From contig JANXMY010000086.1 of assembly GCA_025354405.1 (NCBI GenBank), forward strand, positions 1 through 38,296: 38,296 nt of DNA, in the 5' to 3' direction. A program made the position numbers and the translations under genes. Each line of letters opens with the position of its first letter. Position 1 is the first letter of the stretch. The notes under the pieces are model-generated. The model ran no database searches, was not told the DNA's origin, and was given only the letters and a program-made list of their open reading frames with translations. Positions 1 to 6,516 of this stretch are shown in pieces. Origin of the DNA: Armatimonadota bacterium (lineage in GTDB: Bacteria > Armatimonadota > Armatimonadia > Armatimonadales > Capsulimonadaceae).

Positions 1-90
1 CAGTGACATTGCCAGCCCCAGCAAGAACAATGCAAGGCCTAGACAACCTGCTTGAGTTTGTCGTGCTGCCCTCAACTTTTCACTATCCAT
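1..90 (-). CDS. Partial cassette ORF, putative membrane protein (N-terminus only)
   Basis: An open frame starts with ATG at position 90 and runs off the left edge of the window without a stop (30 codons). The visible residues begin MDSEKLRAARQTQAG and then become strongly hydrophobic (CLGLALFLLGLAMSL), which looks like a first membrane segment or signal anchor. It lies 41 bp beyond the attC-like site in the orientation expected for the next gene of a cassette array, so I infer it is the gene of the following cassette. No Shine-Dalgarno sequence is obvious. Function unknown. Only 90 bases are visible, so it could be a chance frame. Confidence 0.5.
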   Translation of the reverse strand, partial: MDSEKLRAARQTQAGCLGLALFLLGLAMSL

Positions 91-130
91 ATCAGGAACC
101 GTCCGCAACCATACTGCGTACGTGCGAGCA

Positions 131-230
131 ACCTAACGACACAGCTCAACCGCGACACCCGCACTGCAAAGCCTTCCAATAACGCAAAGCAAACCGGGCG
201 GGTGGCGTCGGGTGCAGCGCATTGTTAGGT
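131..230 (-). other. attC-like integron recombination site (about 100 bp)
   Basis: The site is bounded by perfect inverted 7-mers: ACCTAAC at 131-137 and GTTAGGT at 224-230. These match the attC core consensus RYYYAAC...GTTRRRY. The flanks inside the cores pair imperfectly: CACCCGC at 156-162 with GCGGGTG at 198-204, and the stretch after each core with one-base offsets, as expected for an attC hairpin with extrahelical bases. The stop codon of the adjacent minus-strand ORF (TAA, 227-225) lies inside the core, which is typical of integron cassettes. The identification rests on architecture and core motifs; no search was run. Confidence 0.75.
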
Positions 231-530
231 GGCAGGTTGGCTGACTTTATGTCTACTCCAAAAATGATGGCACACGGCAACTATTCCAACTATGCCGAAA
301 CCCCAATAATAAGGATTTCTGAAGTTGCTTGGATAAGGGTAAAACGACTGCGCCGCCTCGATTGCAAAACCCAAACCTGCATAAAGGAACTCCCATGTAC
401 CACTTGCTTGTCGCACGAGAGTTCGTTTCTCGTCGGGAAGCCGGCAAAACCATATCTTTCCAAATGCCCACAGACAGAACAGACTTCCGAGGCCAAACAC
501 AATAACTTCTATTTCATTGCCTTTTGTCAT
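225..530 (-). CDS. Gene-cassette-borne small membrane protein, unknown function
   Basis: A 101-residue protein with three hydrophobic stretches: about residues 7-28 (EIEVIVFGLGSLFCLWAFGK), 45-62 (TWEFLYAGLGFAIEAAQS) and 73-91 (YYWGFGIVGIVAVCHHFW). It is probably a three-helix inner-membrane protein. I do not recognise a family. Its stop codon TAA is embedded in the first core of the attC-like site, and its start lies about 50 bp inside another ACCTAAC/GTTAGGT core at 578-584. Gene plus attC therefore form one cassette of about 447 bp. There is no clear ribosome-binding site, which is common for cassette genes. Expression would depend on a promoter outside the cassette or on one I cannot see. 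Confidence 0.65.
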   Translation of the reverse strand: MTKGNEIEVIVFGLGSLFCLWAFGKIWFCRLPDEKRTLVRQASGTWEFLYAGLGFAIEAAQSFYPYPSNFRNPYYWGFGIVGIVAVCHHFWSRHKVSQPAT

Positions 531-577
531 TGTTTTGCTCTATCGCAACCGCCGCAGAACGAGCCTTTGGCCCTGCG

Positions 578-584
578 ACCTAAC
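578..584 (-). other. Second integron-type core site (cassette boundary)
   Basis: ACCTAAC on the plus strand reads GTTAGGT on the minus strand, identical to the outer core of the attC-like site. It marks the upstream edge of the complete cassette. I could not find a GTTRRRY partner within about 150 bp to its right, so this is either the edge of a decayed attC, an attI-like site, or a secondary insertion point. Confidence 0.5.
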
Positions 585-587
585 AAG

Positions 588-700
588 TATTTTACCGCGT
601 TTCACCGCAGACCGTTTGCGGTATAACACACGAAATCGGCGGCAATTACCGCAAGGAAGCGGTATAACACACCACAGGCGGAGTTTTACCGCACGGAGGC
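588..700. repeat. Cluster of short direct and inverted repeats
   Basis: GCGGTATAACACAC occurs at 618-631 and again at 659-672. TTACCGCAAGGAAGC (646-660) and TTACCGCACGGAGGC (686-700) are 40 bp apart and differ at two positions. TACCGC/GCGGTA arms make small hairpins, for example 647-664. The cluster sits between the cassette boundary and the carotenoid genes. Its role is unknown; regulator binding or a decayed mobile repeat are both possible. Confidence 0.55.
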
Positions 701-855
701 ATGATGGCCGCCGTCTCTCTGTTATTTTGTTATCATACCACAATTCTGCCACGGAGGGAATGATGGGAATTACGGCATTTCTGGAAGAATTATTATGCCA
801 TTCCTACCCGCACGACGCAACCAGCCCCTTCCCCATCACCTCAACGACCAGCTAA
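701..855 (+). other. Two overlapping mini-ORFs, possible leader peptides
   Basis: Reading from ATG at 701, a 20-codon frame ends with TGA at 761-763. A second frame starts at ATG 760 (ATGA overlap) and runs 31 codons to TAA at 853-855. Both starts have a GGAGG just upstream and share the context CACGGAGG...ATGATGG, so the start region appears duplicated. The peptides (MMAAVSLLFCYH... and MMGITAFLEELLCH...) match nothing I know. They lie 100 bp before crtI. They may be leader peptides or chance frames. Confidence 0.2.
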
Positions 856-920
856 ATGTCACGCCGTTTCTCGCGTAGAGTAACTTACAGCCTGTTGGGT
901 AAGGTAATGCCAATACTGGG

Positions 921-926
921 TATACT
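921..926 (+). promoter_or_regulatory. Putative -10 box for crtIB
   Basis: TATACT preceded by GGG lies 28 bp before the crtI ATG. No good -35 is visible at the usual distance (TTGGGT at 895-900 is 20 bp away). Confidence 0.4.
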
Positions 927-954
927 GAAAAGTCTTTAGAATGGATACACCGAG

Positions 955-2487
955 ATGCAGCAGGCTAAGATGCGGAACGTGATTATAATCGGGGCGGGAA
1001 TCGGCGGCATGGCGACGGCTATGCGGCTGCAAGCGACAGGTCAGTTTCAGGTAACAATACTCGAGAAAAACTCCACGGTCGGTGGACGGGCGAATATTCT
1101 GGAAGTGGACGGGTTTCGGTTCGACACGGGACCGTCACTGCTGCTGATGACGGATGTTTACAAAGATCTGTTTGCGGCCTGCGGGGAAGAGTTTTCCGAA
1201 TGGGTAAAGCTCATCAAAATGGAGCCGAACTACGAGGTACACTTCGGAGACGGCACTTCGATGGTCATGTCCAGCGACCTCTCGACAATGATCGGGGAGC
1301 TGGAGCGGATCGAGCCAGGCGTAACACCGGGATACTACCGCTTTCTTGAAGATGCAGGGAAGAAGTACCGGATCGGGCGCAAGCAGTTTGTCGAAAAGAA
1401 CTTCAACAAAGCTTCTGACTTCTTTACGGCGTCGAACTTGAAGCTGCTCGGCCAGCTGAATGCCCTGGATAAGCTTTATACCCACGTCTCAAAGTTTTTC
1501 AAGGACGACCGGCTGAGACAGGCCTTCTCGATGCAGTCCATGTATTTAGGCATCTCGCCCTTCGATGCCCCGGCAGTCTACACCCTCCTGCCCTACACAG
1601 AGCTTGCCGAAGACGGCCTTTATTATCCTGAAGGCGGCATTTACGCTCTGCCGACGGCAATGGCCGCGGTCGCACGGAAGATGGGAGTCGTAATTGAGAC
1701 GGATCAGAACGTTACGCAGATCATGGTTAAGGACGGCAAAGCCAGGGGCGTCTGCATCGACGGCGAGATGCTGCCGGCTGACCTTGTGATCTCGAATGTT
1801 GACCTGCCCTACACCTATACTAACTTACTGGAGAAGCGGCCTGCAAACCGAACGGAAGCGGCCTGGAAGAAGCAGCCATTTACTTCGTCAGCTTTCATGC
1901 TGTATCTCGGCACAGACAAAATCTATCCCGAGCTTGGGCACCACAACTTCTATCTGTCGGGGGACTACAAGCGCAACTTCGAGGAAATCTTCGATGCCAA
2001 AGTCCCGCCACGCGATCCATCGTTCTACATAAACGCCCCTGGCCGGACTGACCCGACCGTCGCCCCCCCGGGACATGACAACTTGTTTGTGCTGGTGCCA
2101 ATCCCGCATCTGACCGACCAGATGACCTGGGATGAGGCCCAGATCGAGAAGTTTAAAACCAAAATCTACGAAGCCCTGGAAGAGCGGGGCCTCACGGACC
2201 TGCGGAAGCACATCGTAGTCGAGCGCGTGGTCACGCCGCATGAGTGGCGCGACCTTTACAACCTCAAGTTCGGGGCAGCGTTTGGTTTGTCGCATGGGAT
2301 ACTTCAGGTCGGCTACTTCCGGCCCGGCAACAAGGCTCCCGATGTCGACGGTCTGTACTTCGTCGGAGCCAGTACCGTTCCCGGCACAGGGGTCCCACTG
2401 GTTTGCCTCGGGGCCAAGCTCGTCACCGAACGCATACTTGCGGATTTTTCTGAACTGCCGACCGCTGTTAGTCAGGAGGCCGCATAA
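955..2487 (+). CDS. crtI: Phytoene desaturase family protein
   Basis: A 510-residue FAD-dependent carotenoid desaturase that would introduce double bases into phytoene to give neurosporene, lycopene or a related product. The N-terminal dinucleotide-binding motif IGAGIGGMATA lies at residues 12-22, followed by the acidic end of the second strand (EKNSTVGGRAN). The C-terminal FAD-binding signature GLYFVGASTVPGTGVP lies near residues 466-481, as in bacterial CrtI. The length is normal (about 490-510). ATG at 955 is the longest start; ATG at 970, after AGCAGGC, is an alternative that removes only five residues. The stop overlaps the crtB start (TAATG), so the two are translationally coupled. CrtI-like desaturases, ketolases and oxygenases of this family are hard to tell apart by eye, but the pairing with crtB favours a desaturase. 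Confidence 0.9.
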   Translation: MQQAKMRNVIIIGAGIGGMATAMRLQATGQFQVTILEKNSTVGGRANILEVDGFRFDTGPSLLLMTDVYKDLFAACGEEFSEWVKLIKMEPNYEVHFGDGTSMVMSSDLSTMIGELERIEPGVTPGYYRFLEDAGKKYRIGRKQFVEKNFNKASDFFTASNLKLLGQLNALDKLYTHVSKFFKDDRLRQAFSMQSMYLGISPFDAPAVYTLLPYTELAEDGLYYPEGGIYALPTAMAAVARKMGVVIETDQNVTQIMVKDGKARGVCIDGEMLPADLVISNVDLPYTYTNLLEKRPANRTEAAWKKQPFTSSAFMLYLGTDKIYPELGHHNFYLSGDYKRNFEEIFDAKVPPRDPSFYINAPGRTDPTVAPPGHDNLFVLVPIPHLTDQMTWDEAQIEKFKTKIYEALEERGLTDLRKHIVVERVVTPHEWRDLYNLKFGAAFGLSHGILQVGYFRPGNKAPDVDGLYFVGASTVPGTGVPLVCLGAKLVTERILADFSELPTAVSQEAA

Positions 2488-3365
2488 TGCCAAGTGCTGA
2501 ACTCACCGCCGCGTACGAAGAATCGCGCCGCCTGAATGCCAAACACGGGAAGACGTACTACTTTAGTACGCTGTTCTTCCCGCCAGATATTCGGCGCAGC
2601 GTCCATGCCCTTTACGGCTTTGTCCGCTATCCCGACGAGATCGTCGATAACCCACCGCGCGGCTCGGACCCCGCCGTGTTGCTCGCTGAGTATCGACAGG
2701 CGACACTTGTTGCCCTGAACACGGGACAATCCGATCTGCCGGTGCTCTGCGCTTTCGAGGATATGGCCCGCCGCCATAATTTATCTGCCGATCTCCCTCT
2801 GGCATTTCTCGACGCAATGGCGATGGATCTGACCCGCACTCGCTACCAGACATTTGAGGACCTGAAGACCTACACCTACGGCAGTGCATCGGTCGTCGGC
2901 CTGATGCTCTGCGCCCTGCTCGGCGTCACCGATCCCGACGCTCTTGTGCGTGCCCATGACCTCGGCCTCGCGATGCAGCTCACCAACTTCTGCCGGGACA
3001 TCGGCGAGGATTGGCGTGAGCGTGGCCGGATCTATCTGCCACTGGAAGATATGGCTTGCTTCGACTACACCGAAGACGAATTGGCCTGCGGCGTCGTGAA
3101 TGACAACTTCGTCGCCTTGATGCAATTCGAGATCGCCCGGGCCCGCGAGCTGTACGCTTCTGCCGACCTAGGCATCCCCGCCATCCGGTCCGATTGCCGC
3201 CGCCCGGTGCAGCTTGCCCGCACTCTCTACGCCCGTATCTTAGATAAGATCGAAGTGGGTGGCTACGATGTTTTCCGCCGCCGCGCCCGAACATCAGGCT
3301 TTGAAAAAGCTGCCGAAGCTCTGCGTCTGCAGATTTCTGGAGAAACGGGTGGCCGCCGCCGATAA
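2487..3365 (+). CDS. crtB: Phytoene/squalene synthase family protein
   Basis: A 292-residue head-to-head prenyl synthase that condenses two geranylgeranyl-diphosphate molecules to phytoene. The two aspartate-rich metal-binding motifs are present: DEIVD at residues 50-54 (after VRYP) and DIGED near 171-175 (in FCRDIGEDWRERGRIYLP), the latter with the usual family signature. The size is that of bacterial CrtB. The ATG lies inside the stop codon of crtI, so it should be translated from the same message. With crtI it gives the core of a C40 carotenoid pathway. A C30 synthase (CrtM-like) cannot be excluded from the sequence alone. Confidence 0.9.
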   Translation: MPSAELTAAYEESRRLNAKHGKTYYFSTLFFPPDIRRSVHALYGFVRYPDEIVDNPPRGSDPAVLLAEYRQATLVALNTGQSDLPVLCAFEDMARRHNLSADLPLAFLDAMAMDLTRTRYQTFEDLKTYTYGSASVVGLMLCALLGVTDPDALVRAHDLGLAMQLTNFCRDIGEDWRERGRIYLPLEDMACFDYTEDELACGVVNDNFVALMQFEIARARELYASADLGIPAIRSDCRRPVQLARTLYARILDKIEVGGYDVFRRRARTSGFEKAAEALRLQISGETGGRRR

Positions 3366-3372
3366 CAGGTAT

Positions 3373-3597
3373 ATGGCGATAGCACCAACTCTCTTTAGCC
3401 TTATAATACAACAAGAACAAGTTCGACCCAAAACAGTCCACGCCCATTTCGCGTTCCTGGACGGCATACGCGGCGTCTTGGCTTTAGCAGTCGTGTTCAG
3501 CCACAGTACTAACTTGACAACCGGCATAGCTATGCCTGCCCCGACTGGATGCGCTTGCTGCAAGCTCTTGGCGCATTCGGCGTCCCTGGTTTTATTC
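3373..3597 (+). pseudogene. Acyltransferase_3 family gene, N-terminal remnant
   Basis: The frame starts at ATG 3373, eight bases after crtB ends, and encodes the typical first helix of OafA/YrhL-type membrane acyltransferases: FLDGIRGVLALAVVFSH near residues 28-44. About 20 codons later the family-like sequence continues in another frame (YACPDWMRLLQALGAFGVPGFI, ending near 3596), so there is a frameshift around 3510-3530. The gene is then cut by the IS element. Enzymes of this family O-acylate sugars and lipids. Next to crtIB and a glycosyltransferase it may have acylated a carotenoid glycoside, but that is inference. Most of the roughly 370-residue protein is missing. Confidence 0.7.
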
Positions 3598-4175
3598 GGT
3601 AGGGGTTTAATACCCCGAAGCTTGCTTCGCCGGGAGTTTCCATGCTACTGTGAACTATGAGTACCTATATTCACAAGAGCCATAACGTCTCGGTTCTGCT
3701 GTATCATGCGGTCTGCCCGGCCAAATACCGTCGTGTGGTTTTCGACAGCCGGGTGGACGAAGTTCTCAAAGAAGTTTGCCTAGAGATTGCCGCCCGTTAT
3801 GAGATCGATTTTCTTGAGATCGGCACCGACCGTGATCATGTGCATTTCCTGATGCATTCGGTTCCGGTTTTGAGTCCTACGCGGATTACACCGATGGTCA
3901 AGAGCATTACGTCCCGCGAGATTTTCCGCTGTGAGCCTTCGGTCAAGAAGCAGCTCTGGGGCGGATCGTTCTGGTCAAGCGGCTTTTTCATCAACACGGT
4001 AGGCCGTCATGGCAGCGAAGAAGCCATCCGCCTTTATGTTCAGGAGCAAGGCACGGACGAGGACTACAAGACTTTGCACGTGCAGCAGATGGAACTGTTC
4101 TGAACCCGATGCCGCCCGGCGCCCCCGCGTGAAGCGTGTAATACCGCGCAGCTTGCTGCGACGTGTAGTTTATTC
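3598..4175 (+). mobile_element. IS200/IS605-family insertion sequence, tnpA only
   Basis: The element carries one Y1 transposase gene and no tnpB. Each end holds a short hairpin in a conserved context. The left one is CGAAGC-TT-GCTTCG (3616-3629), preceded by TAATACCC. The right one is CGCAGC-TT-GCTGCG (4147-4160), preceded by TAATACCG. Such subterminal hairpins are the recognition elements of IS200/IS605 TnpA. TTTATTC occurs just outside the left hairpin region (3591-3597) and at the right edge (4169-4175), which suggests the cleavage or target sequence. The exact ends are therefore inferred to within about ten bases. The element lies between the two remnants of the acyltransferase gene. Confidence 0.8.
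3657..4103 (+). CDS. tnpA: IS200/IS605 family transposase TnpA (Y1 HUH)
   Basis: A 148-residue protein of the single-strand Y1 transposase family. The HUH metal-binding motif is H61-V-H63 in DRDHVHFLM. The catalytic tyrosine is probably Y127 in EEAIRLYVQEQ, on the C-terminal helix. The length is that of intact IS200 transposases (about 140-155), and the frame shows no damage, so it may be functional. It would excise and insert the element as single-stranded DNA using the subterminal hairpins. It is preceded by the left-end hairpin and flanked on both sides by fragments of the acyltransferase gene. Confidence 0.92.
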   Translation: MSTYIHKSHNVSVLLYHAVCPAKYRRVVFDSRVDEVLKEVCLEIAARYEIDFLEIGTDRDHVHFLMHSVPVLSPTRITPMVKSITSREIFRCEPSVKKQLWGGSFWSSGFFINTVGRHGSEEAIRLYVQEQGTDEDYKTLHVQQMELF

Positions 4176-4277
4176 GCTGCCCTCTTCTATCTCCTGTTCG
4201 AGCATCCCTATCTGTCAGAACGACTTAATATTTCAAACAGAGACATCCCCTCCATAAAACCCACCATCCCGCCATAA
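4170..4277 (+). pseudogene. Acyltransferase_3 family gene, C-terminal remnant
   Basis: Directly after the right end of the IS element a 35-codon frame reads LFAALFYLLFEHPYLSERL and ends with TAA at 4275-4277. The pattern hydrophobic helix, then F-E-(R/H)-P-(F/Y)-L, is how OafA-type acyltransferases end, so this is the tail of the gene whose start lies at 3373. Joining the two TTTATTC copies would put this tail in frame with the start at 3373, but about 250 residues of the core would still be missing. The locus has therefore suffered a deletion as well as an insertion. Confidence 0.65.
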
Positions 4278-4284
4278 TAACAGT
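4273..4284 (+). promoter_or_regulatory. Leaderless-type -10 box for the MptB-like gene
   Basis: CATAAT at 4273-4278 is followed by exactly six bases and then the ATG at 4285. Transcription would begin at or next to the start codon. No Shine-Dalgarno sequence is present. The box overlaps the stop codon of the acyltransferase remnant. Confidence 0.45.
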
Positions 4285-5712
4285 ATGAGTACCAGTGCTG
4301 CTGTTCCCCTGCCCCAGGCACAAACTAAAGCCGACACTGATGCCAGAGCTGGCCTGCGTCTGGGAATTGGGATGGTTGTGACGTCTCTGATGCTGCTTAT
4401 TTTCGTCCAGTATGCCCTGCCGCCGGAGGCACACGCGCATTACTGGGGACTGAATCCCGAGGGAATGCGGCAGTTCAGATCGCACTGGGGCCTTTCATGG
4501 CTGCCAGCTTTGAGCACGGACAGTTATTCGCTGGCGTTTCGCCTGCTGCTGGTCGTCCTCTGGAGCGGCTATGCGCTGGCTATTCTATCCGCGAAGCAGG
4601 GAGCGACACTCAAAGCAAAGCCGATTTCTGTGCTAATCGTAGTCACGGCTCTGCTGACTGCACTTTTTGCTCCACCCCTGCTATCGCATGATGTCTATGC
4701 CTACGCAGCTCACGGACGGCTGGCCGCACTCTATGGATTGAATCCCTACTTCCACCTGCCCTCTTTTCTTGCTCATGTGCATGACCCGGCAGCCGCTTAC
4801 ATCACTTGGAACTGGCCGACTGTGTACGGCCCAGTTTGGACACGGATTGAGACAGCCTCGGTCTTTCTTCTAAGCGGGCAGGGCCTATGGGTACAGGTCA
4901 TCGCGCTCAAATTGATCGAGGCTGGGGCTCTGATCGGATCCGTGTTTGCCGGGAGACGGATCGCCGCTTGTGTATCTCCAGGCCGGGAAAACCTGACATT
5001 GCTCGCGATCGGCCTTAATCCACTACTGCTGCTCGAAGGGCCAGGCAGCGGGCACAACGATCTGCTGCTGATCTGTCTATTTCTGGTCGGGGTCATGTTT
5101 TATGTCGAGAAGAAGTATGTCTGGGCTGCGTTGTTTCTTGGCGGCTCTGTCGGAATCAAGCTTATCACCCTGGCGGTTCTGCCCTGGGCCTGGATAGAAT
5201 GGGCGCGGGCACGCCCATGGCGGGAGAAAATCCTGGGCGGTGCGGCAGCAGTTATATTGACTCTGCTTCCAACGGCTTTCTGCTATGTTGGCCTCTGGCA
5301 TGGAGGGGCAACTCTGGCCTCCCTGCATGCTCGCACTCTTTACAATCTGAGTGCGGCAGCGCAGCGAGAAAACGCCAGCATTGCCGAGTGGCTTCTTCGG
5401 CATGGTGTGGGCGGCTCGACTTCAGGCTTTCTGGTTACTCTCTCACAAAACAGAGGAATACTGGGGGCATTTACCCTGCTCACACTATGGCTCGTGCTTC
5501 GGCCCCGCCCCGCCCAGTGGCTTGCTGCCTGGGCTGTTTTCGCATCACTGCTGATGCTGCTTGCGATGGGCCTGCCCTTTCCATGGTATATCTGCTGGTT
5601 CTGGCCGGTCTGCCTGCTGCGCTGGGACAAAGTCGGGATGGGATTATCTGCCGCATGTTTCGGCCTCTCACTCCTCTGGGTGTCAGGATACGCCGTGATG
5701 AGCAGTTATTAA
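4285..5712 (+). CDS. GT-C family mannosyltransferase, MptB-like
   Basis: A 475-residue polytopic membrane protein with about 11-13 hydrophobic segments. The first large loop region contains SHDVYAYAAHGRLAALYGLNPY (near residues 137-158), the D-x-x-x-Y and GR pattern of polyprenyl-phosphate-mannose-dependent alpha-1,6-mannosyltransferases (MptB/GT87-like). A second conserved stretch is GPGSGHNDLLL. Such enzymes use polyprenyl-phosphate-mannose on the outer face of the membrane to extend glycolipids. The next gene encodes the enzyme that makes that donor and lies 26 bp downstream, so I infer one operon (4285-8038). The acceptor is unknown. The sugar could differ from mannose. Confidence 0.75.
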   Translation: MSTSAAVPLPQAQTKADTDARAGLRLGIGMVVTSLMLLIFVQYALPPEAHAHYWGLNPEGMRQFRSHWGLSWLPALSTDSYSLAFRLLLVVLWSGYALAILSAKQGATLKAKPISVLIVVTALLTALFAPPLLSHDVYAYAAHGRLAALYGLNPYFHLPSFLAHVHDPAAAYITWNWPTVYGPVWTRIETASVFLLSGQGLWVQVIALKLIEAGALIGSVFAGRRIAACVSPGRENLTLLAIGLNPLLLLEGPGSGHNDLLLICLFLVGVMFYVEKKYVWAALFLGGSVGIKLITLAVLPWAWIEWARARPWREKILGGAAAVILTLLPTAFCYVGLWHGGATLASLHARTLYNLSAAAQRENASIAEWLLRHGVGGSTSGFLVTLSQNRGILGAFTLLTLWLVLRPRPAQWLAAWAVFASLLMLLAMGLPFPWYICWFWPVCLLRWDKVGMGLSAACFGLSLLWVSGYAVMSSY

Positions 5713-5738
5713 ACCATGAACACTAAAAAAGGAAAACG

Positions 5739-6506
5739 ATGAACGGAATTGTCATCATACCGACCTATAATGAAGCGGCAAATATTGAGCCGCTGGTCAA
5801 ACAGATTTTATGTCAGCCAGGGGCCTTGGACATCTTGATCGTCGACGACAACTCGCCCGACGGCACAGGTCGCCTAGCCGACTCCCTCGCGGGGGATTGG
5901 GCAGCCTCCAATGGGCGGGTGAATGTCCTGCATCGTCCCGGGAAAGAAGGTCTCGGCCGGGCGTATCTTGCGGGCTTTGCCTGGGCACTCAAGCGAAGCT
6001 ATGAATTCTTAATTGAGATGGATGCTGACTTTTCGCATGATCCGATCTACTTGCCGCGACTTCTCGACGCAGCGCAGGACGCCGATGTCGTTCTCGGGTC
6101 GCGATATCTCCATGGTATTTCCGTCGTCAACTGGCCTTTGCAGCGTATCCTGCTTTCCTGGGGTGCGAACCAGTATGTGCGCCGGGTGACCGGCCTCCAG
6201 GCCAGTGACTGCACCAGTGGCTATCGCCTGTATCGGCGCGAAGCATTGGAAGCGATGGACCTAGGCAGCGTGACCTCAAACGGTTACTCGTTCCAGGTAG
6301 AAATGGCATTTCGCGCCCATCAAGCCGGGTTTCGGATCGTCGAAGTACCCATCGTATTCACCGAGCGGCGTTCGGGCCACTCAAAGATGTCTCGAGGTGT
6401 CATCTGGGAATCGATTTTGGTCCCGCTGAAGCTGCGCAGGACGGTTAAACAAACCAATCCTGCTGCCGAGCGGAATTTGATGCGACCAATTAAGAAAGCA
6501 GCGTGA
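5739..6506 (+). CDS. Polyprenol-phosphate mannose synthase (Dpm1-like GT2)
   Basis: A 255-residue soluble GT-A glycosyltransferase of family 2 that transfers mannose from GDP-mannose to polyprenyl phosphate. Motifs in order: IIPTYNEAANIEPLV (residues 5-19), VDDNSPDGTG (about 35-44), IEMDADFSHDP (about 91-101, the DxD metal site), GSRY, SDCTSGYRLYRREAL, and the C-terminal GYSFQVEMAFRAH. These are characteristic of dolichyl/polyprenyl-phosphate mannose synthases. It lacks the C-terminal membrane domain found in some relatives. A clear AAGGAAA ribosome-binding site precedes the ATG. It supplies donor to the GT-C proteins on either side. Glucose as the sugar is the main alternative. Confidence 0.85.
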   Translation: MNGIVIIPTYNEAANIEPLVKQILCQPGALDILIVDDNSPDGTGRLADSLAGDWAASNGRVNVLHRPGKEGLGRAYLAGFAWALKRSYEFLIEMDADFSHDPIYLPRLLDAAQDADVVLGSRYLHGISVVNWPLQRILLSWGANQYVRRVTGLQASDCTSGYRLYRREALEAMDLGSVTSNGYSFQVEMAFRAHQAGFRIVEVPIVFTERRSGHSKMSRGVIWESILVPLKLRRTVKQTNPAAERNLMRPIKKAA

Positions 6507-6516
6507 GAGGTCATCT

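Noticed and set aside
222-626. 134-codon plus-strand frame across the cassette region
   Set aside because: It is antisense to the cassette ORF, runs straight through two recombination cores, and has no protein-like hydrophobic pattern or ribosome-binding site.
618-672. Relation of GCGGTATAACACAC to GCGGCATAACACGC in the hairpin at 31438-31451
   Set aside because: The resemblance is only 12 of 14 bases with a different setting; two short AT-rich matches are not enough to claim a shared repeat family.
578-700. A second full attC site to the right of the 578-584 core
   Set aside because: No GTTRRRY partner or consistent pairing could be found within about 150 bp, so only the core is claimed.
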